DNA of 64,000 bases from Verrucomicrobia bacterium UBA3841 (GTDB lineage Bacteria; Verrucomicrobiota; Kiritimatiellia; RFP12; UBA1067): the NCBI GenBank assembly GCA_002392765.1, contig DGHT01000030.1, positions 1 through 64,000 of the forward strand, read 5' to 3'. The notes under the pieces were generated by a model that was not told the DNA's origin, did no database searches, and was given only the letters and a program-made list of their open reading frames with translations. Below, piece by piece: positions 1 through 9,879 of the stretch (position 1 is its first letter; each line of letters begins with the position of its first letter). The position numbers were made by a program, and so were the translations under genes.

Positions 1-291
1 AGGCTCCTCGCGTTGCTCGTCGGGCGACCCGACGCCTGCGGCGCGGGTGCATCCCCCTCCGAAGCGGAGCTTCTTCGGTGCATTCCCACCGATCCCGATA
101 TTTTGCTTAAGAACTCATGTCATTAATTATAATATAACATAGGTTTTTGGATTTGTCGTTTTGATTGATTCTACTTTGGTTTTCACCGTGCAAGACGCAA
201 GCGAAAATGCGGTTGCGGTTCCGAAGAATCTACTGGTGTTTCTGAAAAATGAACCATCGGTTCATAAAAGTGGAAATATTGACTTTAGATA
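1..291. other. non-coding left flank
   Basis: I see no gene in this stretch. The first 100 bases are GC-rich with small palindromes (GTCGGGCGACCCGAC near 24-38), and the rest is AT-rich. It ends in the promoter of the defence island. It may be the end of a neighbouring gene or an island junction; neither can be decided here. Confidence 0.5.
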
Positions 292-321
292 TTGCACCCG
301 AATTCATAAAAATGATATAAT
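292..321 (+). promoter_or_regulatory. promoter of the defence island, extended -10
   Basis: TTGCAC at 292-297 is followed by an 18-base spacer and TATAAT at 316-321. TGA directly precedes the -10 box, giving an extended -10. The same 12-mer ATGATATAATAC recurs at two other intergenic sites in this window. Transcription should start near 328, about 25 bases before the XRE start codon. Confidence 0.7.
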
Positions 322-352
322 ACACGCCTGAAAACAAAGGATGAACCATCTC

Positions 353-604
353 ATGACATTATGTTACGATAGCCTCTGGCATCTTCTGATAGATCGGCAC
401 ATGACGAAGTCTGAACTTCGCCGTGCGACCGGAATGTCGTCGGGTACCTTTGCCAAGCTTTCCAAGGGCGAGCCAGTAACGACTTCCACGCTTGCCAAAA
501 TCTGCGATGTGTTGAAGTGCGACATTGGCGACATCATTAGCTATGCACCCAGAAATGGTCGTGTAGATTCCGGCAGTGCCGAGAGGAGATTGGCGTGCAG
601 ATGA
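353..604 (+). CDS. XRE-family small HTH regulator (YozG-like)
   Basis: Predicted DNA-binding regulator of 83 residues, almost entirely one Cro/CI-type helix-turn-helix domain: YDSLWHLLIDRHMTKSEL forms the first helices and the recognition region lies around SSGTFAKLSKGEPV. It ends with the CDIGDI motif usual for the short YozG-like group. I chose ATG 353 because family members start four residues before the YD pair and because AAAGGA at 335-340 suits it; ATG 341 is also in frame. The stop overlaps the methyltransferase start, which suggests it controls that gene or the whole island, as XRE proteins often do beside restriction-modification genes. That role is inference; the fold is fairly secure. 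Confidence 0.8.
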   Translation: MTLCYDSLWHLLIDRHMTKSELRRATGMSSGTFAKLSKGEPVTTSTLAKICDVLKCDIGDIISYAPRNGRVDSGSAERRLACR

Positions 605-1680
605 GCAAGCCAAAAGAGTCAAGTTGGCATACGCCGTCTACCGTTGACGCAGTTGACCTTTTCTGCGGCGGCGGTGGTTTGACCTGCGGGCTGCGGAAGG
701 CCGGCATAAACGTGAAGATGGGTGTCGAGATTGACCCCATGTGCCGCTATGCATACGAGCACAACAACGGCGAAGCCAAGTTCCTTGAGAAGTCAGTCGT
801 TGAACTGAAGGCTGAAGCGATTCGCAATTGCTTTGAAGAAGGCCATGTTTCGCTATTGGCCGGATGCCCGCCTTGTCAGACTTTTTCAAGTTACAACCAA
901 AAGGCTAAACACCAAGACCCTCGATACAGGCTTCCAAATGAGTTCGGACGTCTTGTGCGTGAGGTAATGCCGGACATTGTGTCCCTTGAGAATGTGCCTC
1001 TCCTGACCAAGCGCCCGATCTTCTCCAATCTCGTCAAGGAAATGAAGAGCCTTGGGTATCATGTCGATTGGAGAATCGTCTTTTGCCCAGATTACGGATG
1101 GCCTCAACGGCGCAAACGCCTTGTGCTTCTGGCGTCCCGCCTTGGCCCGATAGAAGTTCCGGCACCGACACACGCCAAGCCGCCAACTGTGCGCGAGATG
1201 ATAGGCGATCTCCCCAAACTGCGACATGGCAAATGCGATCCGAATGACAGACTTCATTTCTGCGCAGCGCTGTCCCCTTTGAATCTCGAAAGGATCAGGC
1301 ATTCCAAACAAGGTGGCTCATGGCGTGATTGGCCTAAGAAGCTGATTGCCAAATGCCACAAGAAGAAGTCTGGAAAGACCTATCCTGGTGTCTATGGGCG
1401 TATGTCATGGGACAAGCCGGCTCCGACGATGACGACGCAGTTCTACGGATTCGGGAACGGACGCTTTGGTCATCCAGAGCAGAATCGAGCCATCTCAATA
1501 CGTGAAGGTGCGATATTCCAAGGATTTCCCAAGGACTACCAGTTTCTTCCCGAAGGCGCACGGCACAACATCTCGCTTCTCGGAAAGATGATAGGCAACG
1601 CCGTTCCTGTTCAACTCGGCGAGATGGTCGGGCGGACGATAATGGATCATGTTCGCAGATACAGGGGGGTGTCAAAGTGA
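595..1680 (+). CDS. drmMII: DNA cytosine-5 methyltransferase (Dcm/DrmMII type)
   Basis: Transfers a methyl group from SAM to C5 of cytosine in a specific DNA site, marking host DNA. The motifs are in the usual order: motif I DLFCGGGGL near residue 20, GCPPCQTFSSYN with catalytic Cys at about residue 94, ENVPLL, QRRKRLVLLAS, and GNAVPVQLG near the end. Its length of 361 residues is normal for a solitary C5 methylase with a short recognition domain. GTG 595 is six bases after AGGAG; ATG 601 is an in-frame alternative. The stop overlaps the drmD start (GTGA). Class 2 DISARM carries a C5 methylase (DrmMII), but the neighbours here are class 1, so the symbol is tentative; it could also be a separate protective methylase. 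Confidence 0.85.
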   Translation: MQMSKPKESSWHTPSTVDAVDLFCGGGGLTCGLRKAGINVKMGVEIDPMCRYAYEHNNGEAKFLEKSVVELKAEAIRNCFEEGHVSLLAGCPPCQTFSSYNQKAKHQDPRYRLPNEFGRLVREVMPDIVSLENVPLLTKRPIFSNLVKEMKSLGYHVDWRIVFCPDYGWPQRRKRLVLLASRLGPIEVPAPTHAKPPTVREMIGDLPKLRHGKCDPNDRLHFCAALSPLNLERIRHSKQGGSWRDWPKKLIAKCHKKKSGKTYPGVYGRMSWDKPAPTMTTQFYGFGNGRFGHPEQNRAISIREGAIFQGFPKDYQFLPEGARHNISLLGKMIGNAVPVQLGEMVGRTIMDHVRRYRGVSK

Positions 1681-4600
1681 CTGCCGTAAATATTGCCAAA
1701 GACCCTCTGCGCATACCCGAACAGGGAGAACTTGTCGAAGTTCGCCGCAGACAGTGGCTTGTCTCCGATGTCGAGCCATATCATCCAGAGGGCGACCGAT
1801 ACCGAGAGCAGCACGCCGTCACGCTTGAGTCCATTGAGGAGGATGCCAACGGCGAGCAGATAACCGTAATATGGCAGATTGAGCCGGGCGCGAGGATTCT
1901 TGAGAAGGCTGGTTTGCCGGAAATTAAAGGCTTTGATGCGAACAGTCGCCTTGATGCTTTTCTAAACGCCGTCCGTTGGGGCATCGCCACCAATGTTGAC
2001 AGGAACAATCTTCTTTCCCCGTTCAGAAGCGGCATAACCATAGAGGATTACCAGCTTGACCCTCTTGTTCGCGCCATAGACATGGCTCGCGTCAATCTGC
2101 TTGTCGCGGACGACACGGGGCTTGGAAAGACCATTGAAACCGGTCTTGTCATTCAGGAGCTTATCATTCGCCACAGGGCGAGGACTGTGCTGATCGTGGC
2201 TCCGGCATCCGACCTGACCAACTGGCAGCGCGAGATGCAGGAAAAATTCGGTCTGCCGTTCCGTATCCTCAACAGCGAAGCTGTCAGGGACTTCCGTCGC
2301 GACCGAGGCATTCATGCGAATCCCTGGACTTCGTTTCCGTACCTCATTGCTTCGATGGACTGGATCAAGCAGGGAGAGGGATTCCGACTTCTCAAGGAGG
2401 CATTGCCGACGGAAGTTTCCTATCCGAGGAAGTTTGATGTACTTGTCGTTGACGAAGCCCACAACATCGCTCCTGGCGGAAGCGGGAACTATGCCAAGGC
2501 CAGTCTCCGCACACGTGCGATACAGAGGCTTGCACCCCATTGTACGCACCACCTCTTCCTTTCGGCGACGCCGCACAACGGCTACAAGGAGTCGTTCACT
2601 TCGCTGCTGGAACTTCTCGACAACCAGCGTTTTGTCAGGACTGTTGAACCGAATCCACAGCAACTTCATCAGGTGATGGTTCGCCGACTCAAGCGGGACA
2701 TAACCGACAAGGACGGTAATCGCGTGTTCCCAATGCGCGAGCTTCTGCCTCTTGAAGTCGATTACACGCCAGAAGAAAGGCATATTCACGAACTCCTCAA
2801 GAGGTTCATGGACTCTCGCATAGCCGCTGTCGAGAAGAGCGGAAGCAAGTTTGGAACCGCATTTGTGATGATGCTTCTCAAGAAGCGGCTCTTCTCGTCG
2901 CCGGCGGCGTTCTGCCGTACATTGGAGAAGTATGTCTCCTATCTTGCCGAAGGCAAGCGCCGTAAATTCGACAAGCGAGACGAGAAGTCGCTGTATGACG
3001 CGATCCAGAAGGCAACCGAGGATGCGGCGGACGAACAGGAAGTCGAAGACGCCGAGGACGAGGCGATGGAGAAAAACGCCGGACTGGCCGGGGCGCTCTC
3101 CCGTGACGAGTCCGTTATGTTGGATGAACTGCTCGCGTGGGCAAAGGCAAACGCCTCGAAGAAGGATTCAAAAGCCGAGGCCATCCTCAAGTGGCTTGAC
3201 GAACATCTCAAATCGAACGGGGCGTTCAACGACCAGCGCGTCATCCTCTTCACCGAGTTCATGGATACGCACACGTGGCTCAAGACGATTCTCGCAACTA
3301 GCGGATATGGCGGAAAATACCTGATGGAACTCCACGGCTCGCTCACGATGGAAGAGCGCGATGCCGTGATCAATGCGTTTCAGACAAAGCCCAGCGACGA
3401 GTCGCCCGTCAGAATACTTCTCGCCACTGACGCCGCTTCCGAGGGAATCAACCTGCACAACTGGTGCAAGTACATGATTCATGTCGAGATACCGTGGAAT
3501 CCCGTCGTGATGGAGCAGCGCAACGGACGCATTGACCGCCACGGGCAGAGGTCGCCATCTGTCTATATCTGGCATCCCGTCGGAAAGGGTTTCAGCATGG
3601 ACGGATCGAGCCAGCTCGCTCCTGGCGACATTGTCGGTGACGGAGAGTATCTTCTGCGTGCAGCCAAGAAGGTTGATGCCATCCGCGAAGACCTGGGCAG
3701 CGTTGGAGGTGTCCTGAGCGCACAGATACAGGATGCGATGCTTGGCCGTTCCACACGCCTCGACGCAGATGTGCAAAGCGTCCGCAAGGAACTTGCCAAG
3801 CGTATTCTCGCAGGGGAAAAGGAGCTCAAGACGCGCATTGCGAAACTGCACGACAATCTCATGCTTTCGCGCAAGAGCGCAAACATCACCCCAGACAATA
3901 TCCGCAAAGCCGTGTCTGCAGCCCTTGCGCTCGCGGGGAAGCCGCCGCTGGAACCGGCATCTCTTCTGGGCATGCAGGAAGGTGCGGCATGGAATGTTCC
4001 GGTATTCAACGATTCCTGGAGCGAGGCGCGGGTAGGCCTTGCACATCCACACACTCATGCGATACGTCCGGTCACGTTCGACCCCGACCTTGTGAAGGAT
4101 CGCGACGATGTCGTTCTCGCGCACCTCAACCATCCTCTCGTGCGGCTGTCTCTCCGCCTGCTTCGCGAGGAGATGTGGAAGACCGGCGCGACATCAAAAC
4201 TCAATCGTGTTGCCGTCCGATCCGTGCCGGGACTCGCACATCCGATGGTGTATGTCTGGAGCCGGCTTCTGATCGTGGGCGGCGACCATCTTCGGCTTCA
4301 CGAGGAGCTGACGTATTCTGGCGGGGAAATGAAGCCCGACGGCTTCCGCCGCGAAAGCGTCCTGCGCAACCTCGAAAAGCTGATGGAGTCCTCGCGTCCG
4401 TACGATGACATCCCCGATCATGCGTTCGGAATACTCCAGCGCTATTTCGACAAGTACCTTGATTCCATTACCAAGACATACGAAGCGCGCTCGAAGGAGC
4501 GCAGGGACGCGTTGCTCGCCACCCTGTCGCACCGCAAGGACTCGGAAGTCAGGGATGTGAAACAGATTCTGGACGAATTGGAGCAGATGATCCGCAAGGA

Positions 4601-4844
4601 ACTTGGCATCGAAAAAGACATGCCGAGATACGTCCAGATGACCTTGAACTTCTCGGAACTCGAGAAGGAAGAACTGAAGCGGGACTTTGTCGCGCTCCGC
4701 GCAAGGCTTGAGCAGATACCGGGCGAGAGGGAGAAGGAAATTGCCTCCATCGAAAAGCACTATTCCGACGCCAAGGCTCTCACGTTCCCGGTGGCTGTGG
4801 TGTTTCTCGTTCCCGAAAATGCGTCTTGGGGGTGCCGTGCATGA
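1677..4844 (+). CDS. drmD: SNF2-like helicase, DISARM protein DrmD
   Basis: Superfamily 2 helicase/translocase of 1055 residues. Visible motifs are DTGLGKT (Walker A, residues 146-152), DEAH (259-262), LSATPHNG, and the C-terminal RecA-lobe stretch ATDAASEGINL followed by QRNGRIDRHGQ (motifs V and VI). An acidic charged insert lies near residues 430-470 and charged helices near 910-1030. It starts with GTG overlapping the methyltransferase stop and is followed by the adenine methylase with a 4-base overlap, which is the drmD-drmMI order of class 1 DISARM. There it is thought to act with the methylase and the DrmAB complex against unmodified incoming DNA. The assignment rests on motifs plus gene order. 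Confidence 0.88.
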   Translation: MTAVNIAKDPLRIPEQGELVEVRRRQWLVSDVEPYHPEGDRYREQHAVTLESIEEDANGEQITVIWQIEPGARILEKAGLPEIKGFDANSRLDAFLNAVRWGIATNVDRNNLLSPFRSGITIEDYQLDPLVRAIDMARVNLLVADDTGLGKTIETGLVIQELIIRHRARTVLIVAPASDLTNWQREMQEKFGLPFRILNSEAVRDFRRDRGIHANPWTSFPYLIASMDWIKQGEGFRLLKEALPTEVSYPRKFDVLVVDEAHNIAPGGSGNYAKASLRTRAIQRLAPHCTHHLFLSATPHNGYKESFTSLLELLDNQRFVRTVEPNPQQLHQVMVRRLKRDITDKDGNRVFPMRELLPLEVDYTPEERHIHELLKRFMDSRIAAVEKSGSKFGTAFVMMLLKKRLFSSPAAFCRTLEKYVSYLAEGKRRKFDKRDEKSLYDAIQKATEDAADEQEVEDAEDEAMEKNAGLAGALSRDESVMLDELLAWAKANASKKDSKAEAILKWLDEHLKSNGAFNDQRVILFTEFMDTHTWLKTILATSGYGGKYLMELHGSLTMEERDAVINAFQTKPSDESPVRILLATDAASEGINLHNWCKYMIHVEIPWNPVVMEQRNGRIDRHGQRSPSVYIWHPVGKGFSMDGSSQLAPGDIVGDGEYLLRAAKKVDAIREDLGSVGGVLSAQIQDAMLGRSTRLDADVQSVRKELAKRILAGEKELKTRIAKLHDNLMLSRKSANITPDNIRKAVSAALALAGKPPLEPASLLGMQEGAAWNVPVFNDSWSEARVGLAHPHTHAIRPVTFDPDLVKDRDDVVLAHLNHPLVRLSLRLLREEMWKTGATSKLNRVAVRSVPGLAHPMVYVWSRLLIVGGDHLRLHEELTYSGGEMKPDGFRRESVLRNLEKLMESSRPYDDIPDHAFGILQRYFDKYLDSITKTYEARSKERRDALLATLSHRKDSEVRDVKQILDELEQMIRKELGIEKDMPRYVQMTLNFSELEKEELKRDFVALRARLEQIPGEREKEIASIEKHYSDAKALTFPVAVVFLVPENASWGCRA

Positions 4845-7800
4845 AGATCTTTTCCAAACAGTACGAGTGGCTTCGCCTGATAGACGTCTCCGGCCCGTTC
4901 CTTTCTGCGACGGCGCTCGATGCGGCTTTTCCCTCCGGGCTTGATGCCCTGGACAAGCGCATAAAGCGCGAGCTCGCCCACTACTACGATGAGTGGCAGA
5001 CGGCACAGGACAGACACGCAGCCGACCTCCCTGCGCTTCACACGGCATGGTGCGACGCCGTTCTTCGCACGGGACTTGGTTTCCGCGAGAAATACCTGCT
5101 ACCGGGGGATGGCTGGTCGGTGAGCGGTGAGGGGGGCATCGGTGTTTTCTCTCCCGACCGCACCCTAAAGATATTCGGCGACAAGGTCGACCTCTTCGTC
5201 AAGATTCTTCCGCCAGGTGTTCTGCCGCATGGACGCGACGCTTCCGGCGAATGGAAAGACACGTTTGTCGATAAGATGACGCGCCTTTGCCGTTCGCATG
5301 GAACGCGTCTCGGGCTTGTCACGAATGGCGAACAATGGGTTCTTGTGAACGCCACACAGGGCGGGGCGCTTTCCGGCAGCGCGACTTGGTACGCGAGACT
5401 GTGGTTCCAGGAGGATTCCACGCTTAGGGCTTTCTTCGCGCTCCTCGGGTTCGACAGGTTCACGGGCGCACAGGACAAGACGCTCCCCCGACTTCTCGAC
5501 GAGTCGCTCGAGCATCTTGACGAAGTGACCAATACGCTCGGCAAGCAGGTGATGACGGCGGTGGAAGTCCTGCTCGAAGGCCTCGACCGTGCAGACCTCG
5601 ATTCCGGGCGAACGCTCCTTCGCGATGTTTCGCCGGAAACGCTCTACGAGGCGTCGCTCACCGTGATGATGCGCCTCGTGTTCATCCTCTGCGCCGAAGA
5701 GCGTGGTCTTCTGCTCCTTGGCGAACCGGCATACGACGACGCATACGCTGTATCGACGCTTCGAGGGCGGCTGGAGTCTGACCGCGACAAGTTTGGCGAT
5801 CAGGTGCTGGAACGCCGCTTTGACGCATGGGTAAGGCTGTTGAGCCTCTTCCGCGCCATCTACTCGGGAATCGACCATCCGCTTCTCAGGATGCCCGCGA
5901 TGGGAGGCAGCCTGTTCGATCCAGACAAGTATCCTTTTCTCGAAGGTCGCAGCCGCGACGTCTCCTGGGATGTGGAGAATCCTCCTCCGCTCCCGATAGA
6001 CAACAGAACGGTTCTTCTGCTGCTGGAGTCCCTGCAAGTCCTCAAGGCCAAGGATGGCGCGATTCCGCTTTCGTTCCGCTCGCTTGACGTGGAGCAGATC
6101 GGCTATGTGTACGAGGGGCTTCTTGAATCGACAGGGGCACGGGCGGAGGAGACGCTCCTGGGCCTAAAGGGCGACAAGGCGCACCAGAACCCGGAAATCG
6201 CGCTCTCCGAACTCGAAATGCTCAGAATGGAGGGTGAGGACAGACTCTTTGCCCGAATGCGCGATGTGACGGGACGGAGCGCGATAGCCAACGAATACGC
6301 CGATCCGCCGGATATGACGACGCTGCCATTCCTCGGCAAGGCCTGTCGCGGCGACGAGGGCCTGAAGAGCAGAATACTCCCGTTCTTCAATTGGATGCGT
6401 ACGAGCGAATGGGGTGAGCCTGTGGTTTACCACAAGGACTCGTTCTATGTCACCGAGGGGCCGGACCGTCGTTCTACCGGGACGCACTACACGCCCAAGC
6501 CGCTCACGGTGATGATGGTCAAAGAGGCATTGGAACCGGTCGTGTACCGTGGCCCCGCAGAGGGCTTGCCTCGTGCCGAATGGAATCTCAAGTCTCCGTC
6601 AGAAATCCTTGACCTCAAAGTGTGCGATCCTGCGATGGGTTCCGGTGCGTTTCTCGTGCAGGCATGTCGCTACCTCGGCGACAAACTTGTCGATGCGTGG
6701 GAGCAGGCCGAAAGCGAAGGCAAGGCAATCGACTCAGACGGAAATGTGACGGATTTTCCGCCGAACGAACCGATGAGCAAGGTTCAGGAAGACCGCCTCG
6801 TGGAGGCGCGTCGCCTTGTGGCCGAAAAGTGCCTTTACGGCGTCGATATCAACCCGCTCGCTGTGGAACTGGCCAAGCTCTCGCTCTGGCTTGTCACGAT
6901 CTCCAGGGGGCGTCCTTTTGGATTCCTTGACCATAACCTCAAGTCCGGCGATTCGCTTCTCGGCATATCGGATGTCGAGCAGCTTGTCCAGTTTCGCATG
7001 AAGCCGGTGTCTGGCGACCCTGGCAACCTGATGAGTACGCAGATTCGCAGCTCGGTTGAAGAGGCGAAGAAGGAGCGCCTCGAATTGCGAGAGACGCGAA
7101 TACGCGACATACGCGATATCCGAGTCCAGATGCACCACCTCGAAAAGGCGGAAGCGGCGACTTCACGGTTGCGGGACTATGCCGACTATTTCATCGGCGC
7201 AGTCCTCGTCCTTGGCAAGCCAACGAAGAAGGCGTTTGCTATGCTCGACACCGCAGCGATGCAAGGTGCCGCGCTCCTCGACCCGAAGGCCGATTCCTTT
7301 GCCGCGACACAGGAGAAGAAGCGCGCAATGGCGATGCTCTCGCACGATCTCCCCGCCGGGAAAACGCAAGCGCGTCGCCCGTTCCATTGGGCACTCGAGT
7401 TCCCGGAGGTCTTTGCACAAGGAGGCTTCAATGCCATCGTCGGCAATCCGCCGTTTATGGGCGGGAAACTGATTACGGGCAACTTCGGTACAGCATATCG
7501 TGACTATTTACTTCACCATCTTGCTGGGGGAGCTAAAGGGTCTGCGGATCTCGTGGCCTATTTTTACTTGCGGGCATTTGGGCTTATTAGAAGTGAGGGC
7601 GATTTTGGGTTGATAGCCTGTAACACAATTGCAGAGGGTGATACGCGGCAGGTCGGCTTGGAGCGCATGGTGCAATCTGATGGAACAATATATTCGGCAT
7701 ATCCTAATATGCCTTGGCCAGGGGCAGCGGCAGTAGTAGTGTCACCGGTTTTCATGCGGAAAGGTTTATGGCAGGGAATTAAAAACATAAATGGCGATGC

Positions 7801-8980
7801 GGTTGGCGTAATCTCTCCATATCTTTCACCGCAAGATGAATGGTCGCCCAAAGTGTTGATTGCTAATGCCAATCAGTCATTCCAAGGATCAGTTGTCCTT
7901 GGGCTGGGTTTTACTATGAGCGAAGCAGACGCTAAACGCTTCATTGAGGCTGATGCAAGAAATGCTAAAGTGCTTTTCCCTTATCTAAATGGAGATGATC
8001 TGAATTCCAGTCCAGAACAGAAACCATCTCGTTGGATCATCAATTTCTCTGATTGGCCACTCGATCGTGACGCAGAGGGGTCGTGGGCGACGTCAAGCGA
8101 TAAGGAGAAAAAGGAGTTTTTTAATGTAGGCCATGTGCCGTTAGATTATCCAGGGAATGTGGTTTCAGAGTTCCCTATGCTCCACAAAGTCGTGGATGAG
8201 AAAGTTCGCCCAGAACGACAGCGCGTAGATGTAAACGGAGATTATGTGTTGCGCCGTCCGTTGCCAATGCGTTGGTGGCAGTATGCGGACAAGCGTCCTG
8301 CACTGTATCACGCCATTGGACGAGGAACTAGTTTTGCACGGCACCCTGAAGGATGGACCAAAAAAGTTCCTATAGACAAGGTTCTTGTAAATGCGCGTGT
8401 TTGTAAGTATTTTACACCTTCAATTGTGCCCAACAATTCGGTTTTCCATGAAAAGCTCATAGTGATGTTATTGCCGCCCGCAATTGGATTGGCTTTTATG
8501 ACTTCATCCGAAATGCAAGATTGGGTGTGGAAACACTCATCAACGCTTGGTACGGGATTAAATTTTTCCCCAAGTGATGCTTTTGAAACTTTGCCATTCC
8601 CACTCTCGCCTGTGCCGCAACTTGAATCTCTTGGCGAGCAGTTCGACGCACATCGCCGCAAGATCATGTTGTCGCGGCAGATCGGGCTGACGGCGCTCTA
8701 CAACCTCTTCCATAATCCAAGCGAGGCGGATGCGGAACTGGAGGAGATGCGGCGGCTTCAGCGCGAGATTGATGTCGCCGTGCGCGATTCGTATGGCTGG
8801 CAGGACATCGAGCTCGACCACGGATTCCACGAGGTCGGTTATCTCCCTGCGAACGACAACGTCCGCTACACGATTTCCGAGCCAGCCCGCATTGAAATCC
8901 TCAAGCGCCTCGCCGCCCTCAACCGCCAACGCTGGGAAGAGGAAGAAAAGGCAGGGTTGCATAAGAAGGGGAGGAAGTGA
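4841..8980 (+). CDS. drmMI: N6-adenine DNA methyltransferase, DISARM protein DrmMI
   Basis: Large class I DNA adenine methylase of 1379 residues, like the type IIG/PglX group. The SAM-binding motif DPAMGSGAF begins at about residue 596 and the catalytic NPPF is at 869-872. The N-terminal third resembles the helical region of type IIG enzymes, but I see no clear nuclease motif. ATG 4841 overlaps the drmD stop, and the end overlaps the next ATG (TGATG). The segment 7480-8590, just after NPPF, is visibly more AT-rich than both flanks and uses different codons. That is where a target-recognition domain should lie, suggesting replacement by recombination. It would mark the host so that DISARM spares it. 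Confidence 0.87.
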   Translation: MKIFSKQYEWLRLIDVSGPFLSATALDAAFPSGLDALDKRIKRELAHYYDEWQTAQDRHAADLPALHTAWCDAVLRTGLGFREKYLLPGDGWSVSGEGGIGVFSPDRTLKIFGDKVDLFVKILPPGVLPHGRDASGEWKDTFVDKMTRLCRSHGTRLGLVTNGEQWVLVNATQGGALSGSATWYARLWFQEDSTLRAFFALLGFDRFTGAQDKTLPRLLDESLEHLDEVTNTLGKQVMTAVEVLLEGLDRADLDSGRTLLRDVSPETLYEASLTVMMRLVFILCAEERGLLLLGEPAYDDAYAVSTLRGRLESDRDKFGDQVLERRFDAWVRLLSLFRAIYSGIDHPLLRMPAMGGSLFDPDKYPFLEGRSRDVSWDVENPPPLPIDNRTVLLLLESLQVLKAKDGAIPLSFRSLDVEQIGYVYEGLLESTGARAEETLLGLKGDKAHQNPEIALSELEMLRMEGEDRLFARMRDVTGRSAIANEYADPPDMTTLPFLGKACRGDEGLKSRILPFFNWMRTSEWGEPVVYHKDSFYVTEGPDRRSTGTHYTPKPLTVMMVKEALEPVVYRGPAEGLPRAEWNLKSPSEILDLKVCDPAMGSGAFLVQACRYLGDKLVDAWEQAESEGKAIDSDGNVTDFPPNEPMSKVQEDRLVEARRLVAEKCLYGVDINPLAVELAKLSLWLVTISRGRPFGFLDHNLKSGDSLLGISDVEQLVQFRMKPVSGDPGNLMSTQIRSSVEEAKKERLELRETRIRDIRDIRVQMHHLEKAEAATSRLRDYADYFIGAVLVLGKPTKKAFAMLDTAAMQGAALLDPKADSFAATQEKKRAMAMLSHDLPAGKTQARRPFHWALEFPEVFAQGGFNAIVGNPPFMGGKLITGNFGTAYRDYLLHHLAGGAKGSADLVAYFYLRAFGLIRSEGDFGLIACNTIAEGDTRQVGLERMVQSDGTIYSAYPNMPWPGAAAVVVSPVFMRKGLWQGIKNINGDAVGVISPYLSPQDEWSPKVLIANANQSFQGSVVLGLGFTMSEADAKRFIEADARNAKVLFPYLNGDDLNSSPEQKPSRWIINFSDWPLDRDAEGSWATSSDKEKKEFFNVGHVPLDYPGNVVSEFPMLHKVVDEKVRPERQRVDVNGDYVLRRPLPMRWWQYADKRPALYHAIGRGTSFARHPEGWTKKVPIDKVLVNARVCKYFTPSIVPNNSVFHEKLIVMLLPPAIGLAFMTSSEMQDWVWKHSSTLGTGLNFSPSDAFETLPFPLSPVPQLESLGEQFDAHRRKIMLSRQIGLTALYNLFHNPSEADAELEEMRRLQREIDVAVRDSYGWQDIELDHGFHEVGYLPANDNVRYTISEPARIEILKRLAALNRQRWEEEEKAGLHKKGRK

Positions 8981-9879
8981 TGAAATATAGCGTAAATGAT
9001 CTGGTGGCGATGGCACGTACCTTTATGAACGATTGTGCCGATGAGTCGCGTACGAATCTTTTGAATGCACGCGAAATAGTTACTACCAAATGCTTATTTC
9101 CACTAATTCATGAAATGATGATGTCGATAAATCTGACGGCAGACAGTTTGCTCATACTTGTTGAAAGAAATCGGGTTTGGGATGCAACAATTCTCTTCCG
9201 CTCTATTATTGAAGGCACTGCTAAATTCTGTTATTTACTGACGGCACCTTCACTTGATGAAGAAGAGAATAGAATAAAGGAATTTCGTGAAATATTGCCG
9301 AAGAAAGAAATGGGAGCTCTAGAACAATGTGTTGCCGCAATGAAGCGAAATGGCTTTTACCATGATAATTCAGGGGAGGGCGATGTTTGTCTTGATCCTT
9401 TGTACAAGACCATTCATGAAACAAAGACCCAAGAGGGGGAAGGCTTTAAGAATAGAGAGATTAATGTAAAATGGAGATTTCAGAATTTATCAAAAGTGTT
9501 GCGCAACGAATGTCTAGTTTGGTCTGGATTGGCGGATTTATGGGAGTATCGATATTCAATGAGCAATGCTCTTGTGCATAAAACCGATTCTGGATGTGGC
9601 GAAATTGCTGAACGGGCGGATAGAAATTCGGATTACCGCAGAATATCTGATCTCGCACATGCATCAAGCTTGTTGTTGGGTAACTGCATGCTTTTTTACA
9701 CGCGCTTCTCAGTCTTATCAAATCGCATAGCAGGCAATTATAAATCGTTGGCTGGCGTGATCGCAAGAAACAGTTGTTTGTTCGAAGCAGCGGAAAGCAT
9801 TGAACAAATGTTTGTAGAGGCATATCACAAACACGAACGACAGGGCAATAGTCAGGAGGAGTCGCTGTGTCTGAAATAA
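8980..9879 (+). CDS. unknown protein, paralogue of the next gene
   Basis: I do not recognise this 299-residue, mostly helical protein with confidence; it recalls DUF5677-type proteins. It shares with the next gene a conserved block: (S/T)(L/I)LILVE...WDA..LFRS(I/L)(I/L)EGTA(K/R)FCYLL near residues 48-80, then KW.F.NLS..LR.EC..W with a WE.RY motif near 150-190. The ATG overlaps the drmMI stop and the end overlaps the next GTG start, so it is in the DISARM operon and translationally coupled. Base composition is more AT-rich than drmMI's ends or drmA, suggesting separate acquisition. No signal peptide or membrane span is apparent. A defence role is inferred from position only. Confidence 0.7.
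   Translation: MKYSVNDLVAMARTFMNDCADESRTNLLNAREIVTTKCLFPLIHEMMMSINLTADSLLILVERNRVWDATILFRSIIEGTAKFCYLLTAPSLDEEENRIKEFREILPKKEMGALEQCVAAMKRNGFYHDNSGEGDVCLDPLYKTIHETKTQEGEGFKNREINVKWRFQNLSKVLRNECLVWSGLADLWEYRYSMSNALVHKTDSGCGEIAERADRNSDYRRISDLAHASSLLLGNCMLFYTRFSVLSNRIAGNYKSLAGVIARNSCLFEAAESIEQMFVEAYHKHERQGNSQEESLCLK

Noticed and set aside
1..110. tRNA or att site at the left edge of the defence island
   Set aside because: The hairpins do not form a cloverleaf, there is no CCA-type end, and no matching direct repeat was seen near the right end of the island.
1962..2789. 275-codon minus-strand frame opposite drmD
   Set aside because: Helicase motifs are on the plus strand; the minus frame has no domain and no start signals.
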